Shown here piece by piece: positions 36,436-45,100 of a stretch of DNA of 64,000 bases. The stretch covers positions 250,707 to 314,706 of the forward strand of contig NZ_WKJZ01000002.1 in assembly GCF_009763245.1 (NCBI RefSeq). Direction: 5' to 3'. The translations under genes and the position numbers were made by a program. Source of the stretch: Pseudomonas xionganensis (lineage in GTDB: Bacteria; Pseudomonadota; Gammaproteobacteria; Pseudomonadales; Pseudomonadaceae). The notes beneath the pieces are model-generated. The model was not told where the DNA came from. It saw only the letters and a program-made list of their open reading frames with translations, and made no database searches. The stretch's first letter is position 1, and each line of letters opens with the position of its first letter.

Positions 36436-36463
36436 AAAACCCCGCCTAGGCGGGGTTTTGTTT
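36436..36463. terminator. Bidirectional rho-independent terminator
   Basis: A perfect 11-bp stem AAAACCCCGCC/GGCGGGGTTTT with a 2-nt TA loop, flanked by A-rich sequence on one side and TTTTGTTTT on the other. It sits between convergent genes and serves both the rlmA-side transcript and fadD1. Confidence 0.92.
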
Positions 36464-36477
36464 TAACGGGGCGACTG

Positions 36478-38166
36478 TTACTTGTGGCCCAGTTTCTTCA
36501 GCTCTTCGTCGCGCAGTTCGCGGCGCAGGATCTTGCCAACGTTGGTGGTCGGCAGCACGTCGCGGAACTCCACGGCCTTGGGCACCTTGTAGCCGGTGAC
36601 GTTGGCGCGCATATGCTCCATGACCTGCTCTTTGCTCAGGGTTTCGCCCGGCTTGACCACCACGAAGATCTTGATCGCCTCACCCGACTTCTCGTCCGGC
36701 ACACCGATGGCAGCGCACTGCAGCACGCCCGGCAGGGTGGCCAGCACGTCTTCCAGCTCGTTCGGGTAGACGTTGAAGCCGGACACCAGAATCATGTCCT
36801 TCTTGCGGTCGACGATGCGCATATAGCCATCTTCCTGGATCACCGCGATATCACCGGTCTTCAACCAGCCATCGGCATCGAGGATTTCGTCGGTGGCTTC
36901 CTGGCGCTGCCAGTAGCCCTTCATCACCTGCGGGCCCTTGACGCACAGTTCGCCAATGGCGCCCAGTGGCTGTTCGACGCCCTCGTCGTCGATCACCTTG
37001 CACAGGGTCGAGGGCACCGGGATGCCGATGGTGCCGATCTGGATATTGCGGAACGGGTTGACCGAGGCCACCGGGCTGGTTTCGGTCATGCCGAAGCCTT
37101 CGCAGATCGAGCAACCGGTCACCTGCTTCCAGCGCTCGGCCGTGGCCAGCTGCAGGGCCATGCCGCCGGAGAAGGTGGCTTTCAGGCTGGAGAAGTCCAG
37201 CTTGCGGAAGTCCTCGTTGTTGCACAGGGCGACAAACAGGGTGTTGAGGCCGACAAAGCCGGTGAACTTGTACTTGGCCAGGTCCTTGGTCATCGCCGGC
37301 AGATCACGCGGGTTGGTGATCAGCACGTTGTGCCCGCCAATCAGCATCATGGCCATGCAATGGAAGGTGAAGGCATAGATGTGATACAGCGGCAGCGGCG
37401 CGATCAGCACCTCGCTGCCCTCGCTCATCTCGGCGCCCATCAGCGCCTTGACCTGCAGCATGTTGGCGATCAGGTTGCGGTGGGTGAGCATGGCGCCCTT
37501 GGCCACACCGGTGGTGCCGCCGGTGTACTGCAGCACGGCGATATCGCCATTGCTCGGGCTGGCTTCCTTGACCGCCTGACCACGGCCCTTGGCCAGGGCA
37601 GCGGTCAATTTAACGGCCTGGGGCAGGTTGTAGGCCGGCACCATCTTCTTCACATGCTTGACCACACTGTTGACCAGCAGGCGCTTGAGCGGCGGCAGCA
37701 TGTCACCGACTTCGGTGATGATGACGGTCTTGATTCCGGTTTTCGGCAGCACCTGTTCGGCCAGGTGGGCCATGTTGGCCAGACTGACCAGGGCCTTGGC
37801 ACCGGAGTCGTTGAACTGGTGTTCCATTTCCCGGGCGGTGTACAGCGGGTTGGTGTTGACCACCACCAGACCGGCACGCAGGGCACCGAAGACCACCACT
37901 GGATATTGCAGGACGTTGGGCAGCTGCACGGCGATGCGGTCGCCCGGCTGCAGGTCGGTATGCTGTTGCAGGTAGGCGGCGAAGTGCCCGGACAGCTCGT
38001 AGACCTCGCGATAGGTCAGGGTCTTGCCCATGTTGCTGAACGCAGGCTTGTCGGCAAAGCGCTGGCAGGATTCTTTCAGGACCGCCTGGATATTCGGGTA
38101 CTGGTCAGGATTGATTTCGGAAGCGATCCCGGCAGGATACTTATCCTTCCAAAAGTTCTCGGTCAT
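36478..38166 (-). CDS. fadD1: Long-chain fatty acid-CoA ligase FadD1
   Basis: Activates imported fatty acids to acyl-CoA through an acyl-adenylate, feeding beta-oxidation. ANL-superfamily protein of 562 residues: the P-loop YTGGTTGVAKGAM near residue 210, YGMTETSP-like GFGMTETSPVA, GWLKTGDIAV and the C-terminal DRKKDMILVSGFNVYPNE. It starts MTENFWKDKYPAG. Tandem with fadD2, which has the same length and motifs, as in P. aeruginosa; which is fadD1 follows that order. Confidence 0.95.
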   Translation of the reverse strand: MTENFWKDKYPAGIASEINPDQYPNIQAVLKESCQRFADKPAFSNMGKTLTYREVYELSGHFAAYLQQHTDLQPGDRIAVQLPNVLQYPVVVFGALRAGLVVVNTNPLYTAREMEHQFNDSGAKALVSLANMAHLAEQVLPKTGIKTVIITEVGDMLPPLKRLLVNSVVKHVKKMVPAYNLPQAVKLTAALAKGRGQAVKEASPSNGDIAVLQYTGGTTGVAKGAMLTHRNLIANMLQVKALMGAEMSEGSEVLIAPLPLYHIYAFTFHCMAMMLIGGHNVLITNPRDLPAMTKDLAKYKFTGFVGLNTLFVALCNNEDFRKLDFSSLKATFSGGMALQLATAERWKQVTGCSICEGFGMTETSPVASVNPFRNIQIGTIGIPVPSTLCKVIDDEGVEQPLGAIGELCVKGPQVMKGYWQRQEATDEILDADGWLKTGDIAVIQEDGYMRIVDRKKDMILVSGFNVYPNELEDVLATLPGVLQCAAIGVPDEKSGEAIKIFVVVKPGETLSKEQVMEHMRANVTGYKVPKAVEFRDVLPTTNVGKILRRELRDEELKKLGHK

Positions 38167-38323
38167 GGAGCCCTCTCCTTCAGCAACAGCTTGATCTTCA
38201 CCGCGCAAGGCGATTGTTTATTGTAGGTGTGCCCGTTCTTGACCCGCTGCACGGGGCCAAAAGCCGGCCGAGAGTAGCAGCTTTGCCGAACAGCGACCAG
38301 CACCAAAGAAAGTATAAACAGTC

Positions 38324-38352
38324 AAAAAAAGACCGGATCACAAGATCCGGTC
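38324..38352 (-). terminator. Rho-independent terminator after fadD2
   Basis: On the minus strand GACCGGATC/GATCCGGTC (perfect 9-bp stem, 4-nt loop) is followed by seven U residues, 31 nt beyond the fadD2 stop. It makes fadD1 largely dependent on its own promoter in the 157 nt that follow. Confidence 0.92.
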
Positions 38353-38383
38353 ATCTTCATTTACCCCAGTTCAACACAGCACC

Positions 38384-40072
38384 TCAGGCGATATCGCGCA
38401 GCTCACGGCGCAGGATTTTGCCCACCGGGGTCATTGGCAACGCATCTTTGAACACGATGTGTTTGGGCACCTTGTAACCGGTGAAGTTTTCCTTGCAGAA
38501 GGCCTTGAGCTCCGCCTCCGTCACCCCGCCCTCGCGGGCCACCACGAACAGCTTGACCGCCTCACCGGACTTCTCGTCCGGCACGCCGATAGCCGCACAA
38601 CTGGCGACCTGGGGGTGAGCCATGACCACATCCTCGATCTCGTTGGGGTACACGTTAAAGCCGGAGACGATGATCATGTCCTTCTTGCGATCGACGATAC
38701 GCACGAAACCGTCGGGATCGATCACCGCCACATCGCCCGTCTTGAACCAGCCATCGGCATCCAGCACCTCGGCGGTGGCCTCGGGGCGCTGCCAGTAGCC
38801 CTTCATCACCTGCGGCCCCTTGATACAGAGTTCGCCACGCTCGCCATGGGGCTGCTCCACGCCCTCATCATCGATCACCTTGAATGCCGTGCCCGGCACT
38901 GGAATGCCCACGGTGCCCAGACGCGCCTTATCGCCATAAGGGTTGGTGCTGGCCACCGGGCTGGTTTCGGTCAGGCCATAGCCTTCCACCACCGTACAGC
39001 CGGTCATCTGCTGCCAGCGCTCGGCGGTGGCCTTGACCAGGGCCGTACCACCGGAGTTGGTGACCTTGAGCCTGGAGAAGTCGAGGTTCTTGAACTCCGG
39101 GTGATCCATCAGCGCGACAAACAGAGTGTTGAGCCCCAGCAGTGCGGAGAACTGCCACTTGCCCAGTTCCTTGATAAAACCCGGAATATCCCGCGGATTG
39201 GTGATCAGCACGTTGTGATTGCCGTTGACCATCATGCACATGCAGTTCGCGGTAAAGGCATAGATATGGTAGAGCGGCAGCGGCGCGATCATGATCTCCT
39301 GGCCCTGCTTCATCAGCGGGCTGCCGTCCGGCCCCAGCTGCGACAGGCAGGCATCGACCTGCAGCATGTTGGCCACCAGATTGCCATGGGTAAGCATGGC
39401 GCCCTTGGCCACGCCAGTGGTGCCGCCGGTGTACTGCAGCACGGCGATATCGGCCTGGCCAACATTGACCGGCTTGAGCGCCTGCCCCTGCCCCTGTTTA
39501 AGTGCTTGCTTGAAGGAGACGGCCTGAGGCAGCTGGTAATCCGGCACCATCTTCTTGACCTTCTTCACCAGGGTGTTGACCAGCCAGCCCTTGAGGCTGG
39601 GCATCAGATCCCCCATGCGCGCTTCGACCAGGTAGTCGATTTCGGTATCGGGCAGCACGTCCTGCACCAGCTTGCCGAACATGTTCAGGTAGACCAGGGC
39701 ACGCACCCCGGCGTCCTTGAACTGGTGACGCATCTCGCGGGCGGTGTACAGCGGGTTGGTATTGACCACGATCAGCCCGGCGCGCAGGGCGCCAAACACG
39801 GCAATCGGGTACTGCAGCACATTGGGCATCTGCACCGCGATGCGCTCGCCCGGCTTGAGGTCGGTGTGTTTCTGCAGATAGGCGGCAAAGGCCCCGGAGA
39901 GGCGATCCAGCTCGGCATAGGTCAGGGTTACGCCCATATTGCTGAAGGCCGGACGATCGGCAAATTTCTTGCACGAGCGCTCGAACACTTCGATCACCGA
40001 CTTGTAGCTCGCCAGGTCGATGTCATTGGGTACGCCAGCCGGGCGTTTGTCGTTCCAGAAATCAGGCTGCAT
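38384..40072 (-). CDS. fadD2: Long-chain fatty acid-CoA ligase FadD2
   Basis: Second acyl-CoA synthetase of the tandem, also 562 residues, starting MQPDFWNDKRPAG. It carries the same adenylation motifs as its neighbour (YTGGTTGVAKGAM, YGLTETSPVAS, GWFKTGDVAV, DRKKDMIIVSGFNVYP). The clear similarity indicates an old duplication. In P. aeruginosa the two paralogues differ in chain-length preference and induction; that cannot be read here. The 34 open codons upstream of the chosen start are not homologous. Confidence 0.94.
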   Translation of the reverse strand: MQPDFWNDKRPAGVPNDIDLASYKSVIEVFERSCKKFADRPAFSNMGVTLTYAELDRLSGAFAAYLQKHTDLKPGERIAVQMPNVLQYPIAVFGALRAGLIVVNTNPLYTAREMRHQFKDAGVRALVYLNMFGKLVQDVLPDTEIDYLVEARMGDLMPSLKGWLVNTLVKKVKKMVPDYQLPQAVSFKQALKQGQGQALKPVNVGQADIAVLQYTGGTTGVAKGAMLTHGNLVANMLQVDACLSQLGPDGSPLMKQGQEIMIAPLPLYHIYAFTANCMCMMVNGNHNVLITNPRDIPGFIKELGKWQFSALLGLNTLFVALMDHPEFKNLDFSRLKVTNSGGTALVKATAERWQQMTGCTVVEGYGLTETSPVASTNPYGDKARLGTVGIPVPGTAFKVIDDEGVEQPHGERGELCIKGPQVMKGYWQRPEATAEVLDADGWFKTGDVAVIDPDGFVRIVDRKKDMIIVSGFNVYPNEIEDVVMAHPQVASCAAIGVPDEKSGEAVKLFVVAREGGVTEAELKAFCKENFTGYKVPKHIVFKDALPMTPVGKILRRELRDIA

Positions 40073-40225
40073 TATTTTTATCCTCTTGCCCTGAAATGAT
40101 CCTAATCCGCATCGCGGAGCTGCCAGGAAAGTAACAGCTAACACAAGGCGCGCAAATAGATCGACTAACGTCATTGACGAGCTGAATCTCGCCCCTCACT
40201 CTGTGACTAATGGGTCATAACCCCT

Positions 40226-40975
40226 ATGACTGTAGATCCCCTGCCCATGCTTCAGCGTCTGCTCGGCATTCTTGCCCTCCTCCTGCTCGGCCCCAGCACC
40301 TGGGCCACGCCACAATTGCGCCTGGCCACCCTGGAATACCCGCCCTACAGCTCCGAGCACCTGCCCGCCGGCGGCAGCATAGTCGAGCTGACCCGGCGCG
40401 CCTTTGCCCTGCAGGGTTATGACGCGCAGATCGACTTTCTGCCCTGGGCACGGGTCCGCGCCGACCTGCGCAACGGCAACTATCAGGGCGCCCTGGCGTT
40501 GTGGCCCAAGGAGGTCAAGGAAGAGCGTCTGATTGCCTCTCGGCCACTGTTCTACAGCGAGCTGGGCCTGTTTGTGCGCCGCGATCACGGGCTGCAGTTT
40601 CGCGACCTGCGCCAACTGGCCGGACACAAGCTCGGGCTGGTTCGAGGTTACGGCTACCCCCAGCACATTCTGGAGGCCGGCCTGGTGCTGGAAGAGGCCG
40701 TGGACGACATCAGCAACCTGCGCAAGCTGCAGGCCGGCCGTTTCGACCTGGTGCTGCTGGAGCGTGTTGTCGGTGAACACCTGATTGCCCACACCCCACA
40801 GCTGCGCGGTCAACTGGTCTGGCAGGGCGCGGTGCTGGAACGCATCCCCCTGCTGGTCGGCTTTACCCCACCCCAGGCAGGCCAGCCCAACTGGATTGCC
40901 ATCTTCGAACAGGGCCTGCGCCAGCTGCACGCCAATGGCGAGTACATGCAGATCCTGCGTGCGCACAATCGCTGA
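40226..40975 (+). CDS. Orphan periplasmic solute-binding protein, family 3
   Basis: 249 residues: signal peptide (hydrophobic LLGILALLLLGPSTWA, cleavage near residue 27) and a bilobed type II binding fold (LRLATLEYPPYSS, FLPWARVRADLRNGNYQGAL, LVRGYGYPQHILEAG). There is no transporter partner nearby. It resembles the orphan gene at 31834 in architecture, but the two share little sequence beyond the fold. An ATG at 40247 would give a shorter, more usual signal peptide; neither start has a clear ribosome-binding site. Confidence 0.8.
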   Translation: MTVDPLPMLQRLLGILALLLLGPSTWATPQLRLATLEYPPYSSEHLPAGGSIVELTRRAFALQGYDAQIDFLPWARVRADLRNGNYQGALALWPKEVKEERLIASRPLFYSELGLFVRRDHGLQFRDLRQLAGHKLGLVRGYGYPQHILEAGLVLEEAVDDISNLRKLQAGRFDLVLLERVVGEHLIAHTPQLRGQLVWQGAVLERIPLLVGFTPPQAGQPNWIAIFEQGLRQLHANGEYMQILRAHNR

Positions 40976-41044
40976 GCACCAGGCTTTGCCTGAACGCCGA
41001 CGCCGTGCACAATGCGCAATTCCTGCAGGCTCAAGGGACTCGCC

Positions 41045-42007
41045 ATGCTCCACGAAGCGTTCTGGCTCACCAGCACCGATGCACCGCCCCTCTACGTGAA
41101 CCGCTGGCATGCCGAGCAGCCGCCCAAAGCGGTGCTGATGGTGGCCCATGGCATGGCCGAACACAGTGGCCGCTACGCCCGCCTGGCCGAGGCCCTGACG
41201 GGCGCCGGTTTCGACGTCTATGCCCATGACCAGCGCGGCCATGGCAAAAGCGCCGAGCACGGCCTGCTCGGCCAATATGCCGAGCGCGACGGCTGGAGCC
41301 TGGTGGTAAACGATCTGGCCCGGCTCAATCACCATATCCGCCAGCAGCATCCCCAGGCGCCGATCTTCCTGCTGGGTCACAGCATGGGCAGCTATATCAG
41401 TCAGGCCTACCTGATGCAGCACAGCAGCAGCCTACAGGGCGCCATCCTCTCCGGTTCCAACTACCAGCCGATGGCGCTGTACCGCATCGCCCAGCTAATG
41501 GCCCGCTTCGAACGCTGGCGCCAGGGCCCGCAGGGCCGCAGCGCCCTGCTCGAATTTGCCAGCTTCGGCTCGTTCAACAAACGCTTCAAACCCAACCGCA
41601 CCGAGTTCGACTGGCTGAGCCGCGACCCGGATGAAGTGGACAAGTACGTGAACGACCCGCTGTGCGGCTTCCGCTGCGTCAACCAGCTGTGGATCGACCT
41701 GCTGGGCGGCCTGCAGCAGATCACTCCAGTGGAGAACCTGGCACAGATCGACAGCCAACTGCCGCTGCTGGTGATCGGCGGCGAGTGCGACCCGGTCAGC
41801 GACGGCAAACGCCAGCGCGACCTGGCCGAAGCCCTGCGCCGCGCCGGCAATCAGCGGGTACACCTGCAGCTCTACCCCGAGGCCCGTCACGAACTGCTCA
41901 ACGAGCGCAACCGCGACGAGGTCACCGCCTTCCTTATCGACTGGCTGCACCAGGCCCTGAGCCAACCGCGCCAGCCCCACCCCAAGACTCAAGAGAGCCA
42001 TCCATGA
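41045..42007 (+). CDS. Alpha/beta hydrolase, monoacylglycerol-lipase-like
   Basis: 320 residues of the hydrolase_4 (lysophospholipase/MAG lipase) family. HGMAEHSGRYARLA begins the oxyanion region, the nucleophile Ser is in LLGHSMGSY, the acid in GGECDPVSDGK and the His in EARHELLNE. No signal peptide, so it is cytoplasmic. It overlaps the enoyl-CoA hydratase gene by 4 nt and follows fadD1/fadD2, which suggests release of fatty acids from glycerides or lysolipids. The start was placed at MLHEAFWLTSTD. Confidence 0.88.
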   Translation: MLHEAFWLTSTDAPPLYVNRWHAEQPPKAVLMVAHGMAEHSGRYARLAEALTGAGFDVYAHDQRGHGKSAEHGLLGQYAERDGWSLVVNDLARLNHHIRQQHPQAPIFLLGHSMGSYISQAYLMQHSSSLQGAILSGSNYQPMALYRIAQLMARFERWRQGPQGRSALLEFASFGSFNKRFKPNRTEFDWLSRDPDEVDKYVNDPLCGFRCVNQLWIDLLGGLQQITPVENLAQIDSQLPLLVIGGECDPVSDGKRQRDLAEALRRAGNQRVHLQLYPEARHELLNERNRDEVTAFLIDWLHQALSQPRQPHPKTQESHP

Positions 42008-42474
42008 CGCAAAGCAGCAATACCCCCTACGACGCCCTGGAAGTCGGCCAGACCGCCAGCTACAGCAAGACCGTCAGTGAGCGCGATGTGCAGCTGTTCG
42101 CCGAAGTTTCCGGCGACCACAACCCGGTGCACCTGGATGCGGCCTACGCCGCCGAAACCATGTTCAAGGAGCGCATTGCCCACGGCATGTTCAGCGGCGC
42201 CCTGATCAGCGCCGCCGTGGCCTGCGAGCTGCCCGGCCCGGGCACCATCTACCTGGGCCAGAGCATGCGTTTTACCGCCCCGGTCAAGCTCGGCGACACC
42301 CTCACCGTACGCCTGGAAGTGCTGGAAAAACTGCCGAAATTCCGCGTACGCATGGCCACCCGGGTGTTCAACCAGAACGATGAGCTGGTAGTGGACGGCG
42401 AAGCGGAAATCCTCGCGCCGCGCAAGGCGCAAACGGTCGAACTGACCAAACTGCCCCCAATCACAGTCGGCTAA
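42004..42474 (+). CDS. phaJ1: (R)-specific enoyl-CoA hydratase, PhaJ1 type
   Basis: MaoC-like hot-dog enzyme of 156 residues that hydrates trans-2-enoyl-CoA to (R)-3-hydroxyacyl-CoA, linking beta-oxidation to polyhydroxyalkanoate synthesis. The catalytic Asp/His motif is in FAEVSGDHNPVHLDAAYA and is followed by ERIAHGMFSGALISA. The sequence closely matches P. aeruginosa PhaJ1 as I recall it, and the neighbours (fadD pair, hydrolase, DUF1993) are the same as there. It is translationally coupled to the hydrolase. PHA synthase genes are not in this window. Confidence 0.9.
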   Translation: MTQSSNTPYDALEVGQTASYSKTVSERDVQLFAEVSGDHNPVHLDAAYAAETMFKERIAHGMFSGALISAAVACELPGPGTIYLGQSMRFTAPVKLGDTLTVRLEVLEKLPKFRVRMATRVFNQNDELVVDGEAEILAPRKAQTVELTKLPPITVG

Positions 42475-42572
42475 TCCTGGCCGCTCATTGCACCGCCGCC
42501 GACCGCAGCGGTGCAAGCCCCTGCTACAGCCTCGCGCTCGGACAATCCGTTTCGGCGCCCCTGGAGATTTCT

Positions 42573-43079
42573 ATGTCCCTGTCCATGTACCAAGCGTCCA
42601 TCCCGGTGTTTACCCGCCAGTTGAACAATCTGTCGACCATCCTGGGTATCGCCGCCGCCCACGCCGAAGAGAAGAAGATCGAGCAGAGCGTCTTTCTCAA
42701 CGCCCGCCTGGCCCCCGACATGTTCCCACTGAGCCGCCAGGTACAGATCGCCTGCGACGGTGCCAAGGCCGGCGCCGCCCTGCTGGCCGGGGTCGAAGCG
42801 CCGAGCCAGGCCGACGACGAAACCAGCTTCGCCGAACTGCAGGCCCGTATCACCACCACCCTGAACTTTCTCGCCAGCCTGAATGCTGCGCAGATCGACG
42901 GCAGCGAAGCACGCACCATCACCCTCAAGCGCCGCGACAAGGAAACCCAGTTCCAGGGCCAGGCCTTTCTGCTTGATCACGTCCTGCCGAACTTCTATTT
43001 CCACTACACCACCGCCTACGCCATCCTGCGCCACAACGGTGTCAGCATCGGCAAGCGCGATTTCCTCGGCACCCGTTAA
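42573..43079 (+). CDS. DUF1993 family protein
   Basis: 168 residues, starting MSLSMYQASIPVFTRQLNNL, with HAEEKKIEQSVFLNARLAPDMFPL and HVLPNFYFHYTTAYAILRHNG. This matches DUF1993, a four-helix DinB-like fold of unknown function. The His residues spaced along the helices could bind a metal, as in DinB-type thiol enzymes, but this is inference. It lies 98 nt after phaJ1 and ends just before a palindromic repeat. Confidence 0.88.
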   Translation: MSLSMYQASIPVFTRQLNNLSTILGIAAAHAEEKKIEQSVFLNARLAPDMFPLSRQVQIACDGAKAGAALLAGVEAPSQADDETSFAELQARITTTLNFLASLNAAQIDGSEARTITLKRRDKETQFQGQAFLLDHVLPNFYFHYTTAYAILRHNGVSIGKRDFLGTR

Positions 43080-43099
43080 GCACGGCCCTGCTCGGTCGC

Positions 43100-43303
43100 C
43101 TAGCAGGCTGTTGAAAAACTACCTGCGTTGCCATCGCAGCGTTAAAAACAGGCTCACAGCCGAAGACTGAACGTGCTTTAGCACGGCCCCGGAGGGGTGA
43201 GCGAAGCGAATCAAATGCTCATGTACGACTCGTACACTGCGCTTTTTCGCCTGTTTTTGCCTTGCGCTGGCGGCCTCGCCAACGTTTTTCAACAGCCTGC
43301 TAG
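43100..43303. repeat. Large palindromic element with nested hairpins (copy 4)
   Basis: 204 nt bounded by a perfect 20-nt inverted repeat starting CTAGCAGGCTGTTG and ending CAACAGCCTGCTAG. The core ATGCTCATGTAC...CGTACACTGCGC and inner arms AAAAACAGGC/GCCTGTTTTT follow. The left half carries CAGCCGAAGACTG, CGTGCTTTAGCACG and CCCCGGAGGGG, the counterparts of the small hairpins in copy 3. The CTA at 43300-43302 is, on the minus strand, the TAG stop of the thioesterase gene. Confidence 0.85.
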
Positions 43304-44094
43304 GCAAACACACTGACCGTCTGCCGACTGAGCACACAGGCCCGGCCATGCTTGTCCCACAGGGTTGAGTCGATATGGCTGTAGCCGTTGGCCGAACTCT
43401 GGATTGCCGCGCGATATTGCCACCAGTCATTGCCGCTGCAGTCTGTCGGCAGCTCTGCCACGCTCAGGGTCCAGGTCAGCGAGCTGCCGCTCGCGGGCTT
43501 TTTCAACAGACTGAACACCGCCGGTGGCCAGGCATCCACAAGGGCCAAGAGGGTGCTGGAGCATACCACTGCCGGCGAAGCCTCACGCAGGCGAATCCAG
43601 CCGCCCATCTCGGTCTGCTGCCCACCCATAAAGGGCATCTTGCCCAGGGTGTAGCGGTAGTCGAAATACTGGGTAAAGTCTGGCGTCAAACCGGGGATAA
43701 AGGGAAAGGCCTGCACCTGATCCGGCGCCGTGAAGGCCGGTGCGCCAGGGTGCTCCACCTGCACCACGGATTCGCGATCACTGCCGAAACTGGCCAGCAT
43801 CACCGCGCACACCTGTTCCTGCTGCAAGGCCGTGGCCTGCACCTGAATCGCGGCCTTGCCTTCGCGCAGCAGGCGCACCTGCACCTGCAATGCTCCCGGC
43901 ACCACTGGCGCGACAAAGGACAGCGACAGCGAACGCAGTGGCCGCTGCACGCCGACTTCGACCTCTATCCGCTGCAGCATCACGGCCGCCACCAGCCCGC
44001 CAAAGGTGGCCCGCCCCTGGCCCCAGTTCTGCGGAATATCCAGGCTCTGCCCGACGCTATCGCGTACGGCAACCAATACATCATTGAAATCCAT
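43300..44094 (-). CDS. TesB-like acyl-CoA thioesterase family protein
   Basis: 264 residues with an acyl-CoA thioesterase double hot-dog architecture: an N-terminal half with WGQGRATFGGLVAAVMLQ and LRSLSLSFVAPVVPG, and a C-terminal half with PFMGGQQTEMGGWIRL, LLALVDAWPPAVFSLL and SLTWTLSVAEL. It probably hydrolyses acyl-CoAs; the substrate is unknown. The start MDFNDVL is preferred over an ATG four codons upstream. The stop codon is provided by the right arm of a palindromic repeat, so the final residues may have been altered by the insertion. Confidence 0.82.
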   Translation of the reverse strand: MDFNDVLVAVRDSVGQSLDIPQNWGQGRATFGGLVAAVMLQRIEVEVGVQRPLRSLSLSFVAPVVPGALQVQVRLLREGKAAIQVQATALQQEQVCAVMLASFGSDRESVVQVEHPGAPAFTAPDQVQAFPFIPGLTPDFTQYFDYRYTLGKMPFMGGQQTEMGGWIRLREASPAVVCSSTLLALVDAWPPAVFSLLKKPASGSSLTWTLSVAELPTDCSGNDWWQYRAAIQSSANGYSHIDSTLWDKHGRACVLSRQTVSVFA

Positions 44095-44132
44095 ACCAGC
44101 CTCCAATCCATTATTCCAACTGCAGTCCTGCC

Positions 44133-44963
44133 TCAGGCAACCTGCCGCCAGCCACCCAGTTGCTCGTCAAGAAAGCCGATCACCTGCTGCGCGTAGGCCT
44201 CGGGCGCAGCGGCATAGGCATGGGTATGGCGGGCCTCGGGCACCTGCCAGAAGCGGGTCGGAGTGCGCTCGCGCAGCGCCTGCCAGAGCAGCTGGCCATC
44301 GCGCACCGGGGTGAATTCATCGGCCTCGCCGTAGATCAGCAGCAACGCCGGGCTGCCCTGCAACTGCTCGGCCGCATGCAGCGGGCGCAGACGCCGCTCG
44401 CCGGCGGGATAGACCAGCCTGGACAGCTGAATGCCCAAACGAGGAATGGGGTAGCGCGACCAGAAGTGCAGCAGGGTCGGAAAGGCCGCCTCCAGCACCG
44501 CCGCCTTGAACGGATGGGCCTCATCGGCCATGGCGCACAGGCTCATCGCCGCGCCCATGGAGGCCCCCAGCACCGCCACCGGAAGCTGCGGGTATTCGGC
44601 CTGCAGAGCCTGGCCGGCGGCCAGCACATCCAGGTGAAAGTCCATGGTGCTGGAGCTGCTTTCGCCAAAGCCGTTCAGATCGAACAGCATCACGTGGTAA
44701 CCGGCCTGGCGCAGCAGTTCGGCATGGCCGTACTTGATCCAGAACCCCTTGGCCGCCACGCCCATGGGGTGACACAGCAGCACCGCGCCCTTGGCCTGAC
44801 TGCCATGGGCCGGCGCCAGCAGGGCGGCCAGGCGTGCGCCGGACTGGCTGCGCAGCTGCAACCTGCGCCAGTGACTCTGCTGCGCCTCCTCCGGCCAACG
44901 CCAGGGGCGCGCGAAACGGCCGAAGAAGGGTTTCTTGAACAACCGATAAGCCGCGTGCTTCAT
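44133..44963 (-). CDS. Alpha/beta hydrolase
   Basis: 276 residues, cytoplasmic, with an Arg-rich N-terminus (FKKPFFGRFARPWRWP). The core shows LCHPMGVAAKGFW (oxyanion His-Pro), the nucleophile Ser in VLGASMGAAMS, the Asp in IYGEADEFTPVRDG and the His in EARHTHAY. The family is broad and the substrate is not predictable. It lies 38 nt upstream of the thioesterase gene on the same strand, so the two may be co-transcribed. Divergent from the GlxA-type regulator gene. Confidence 0.85.
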   Translation of the reverse strand: MKHAAYRLFKKPFFGRFARPWRWPEEAQQSHWRRLQLRSQSGARLAALLAPAHGSQAKGAVLLCHPMGVAAKGFWIKYGHAELLRQAGYHVMLFDLNGFGESSSSTMDFHLDVLAAGQALQAEYPQLPVAVLGASMGAAMSLCAMADEAHPFKAAVLEAAFPTLLHFWSRYPIPRLGIQLSRLVYPAGERRLRPLHAAEQLQGSPALLLIYGEADEFTPVRDGQLLWQALRERTPTRFWQVPEARHTHAYAAAPEAYAQQVIGFLDEQLGGWRQVA

Positions 44964-45100
44964 GCGGGTAACTCCCTTGAATTATTTGCTATCGTCCCGA
45001 GTCCATGCAGGCTACCGAGCCCCCGCTGCGGCAGCCATGGCGAGAAATGACAAATAACATGCGAGTTTTCCCCGCCTGAACAACACAGGGAGCTGTTGCG

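Noticed and set aside
43100..43303. Copy 4 considered as an integron attC site or an IS end.
   Set aside because: No GTTRRRY core pair and no integrase or transposase nearby. The 20-nt terminal inverted repeat is compatible with a non-autonomous element, but mobility is not shown.
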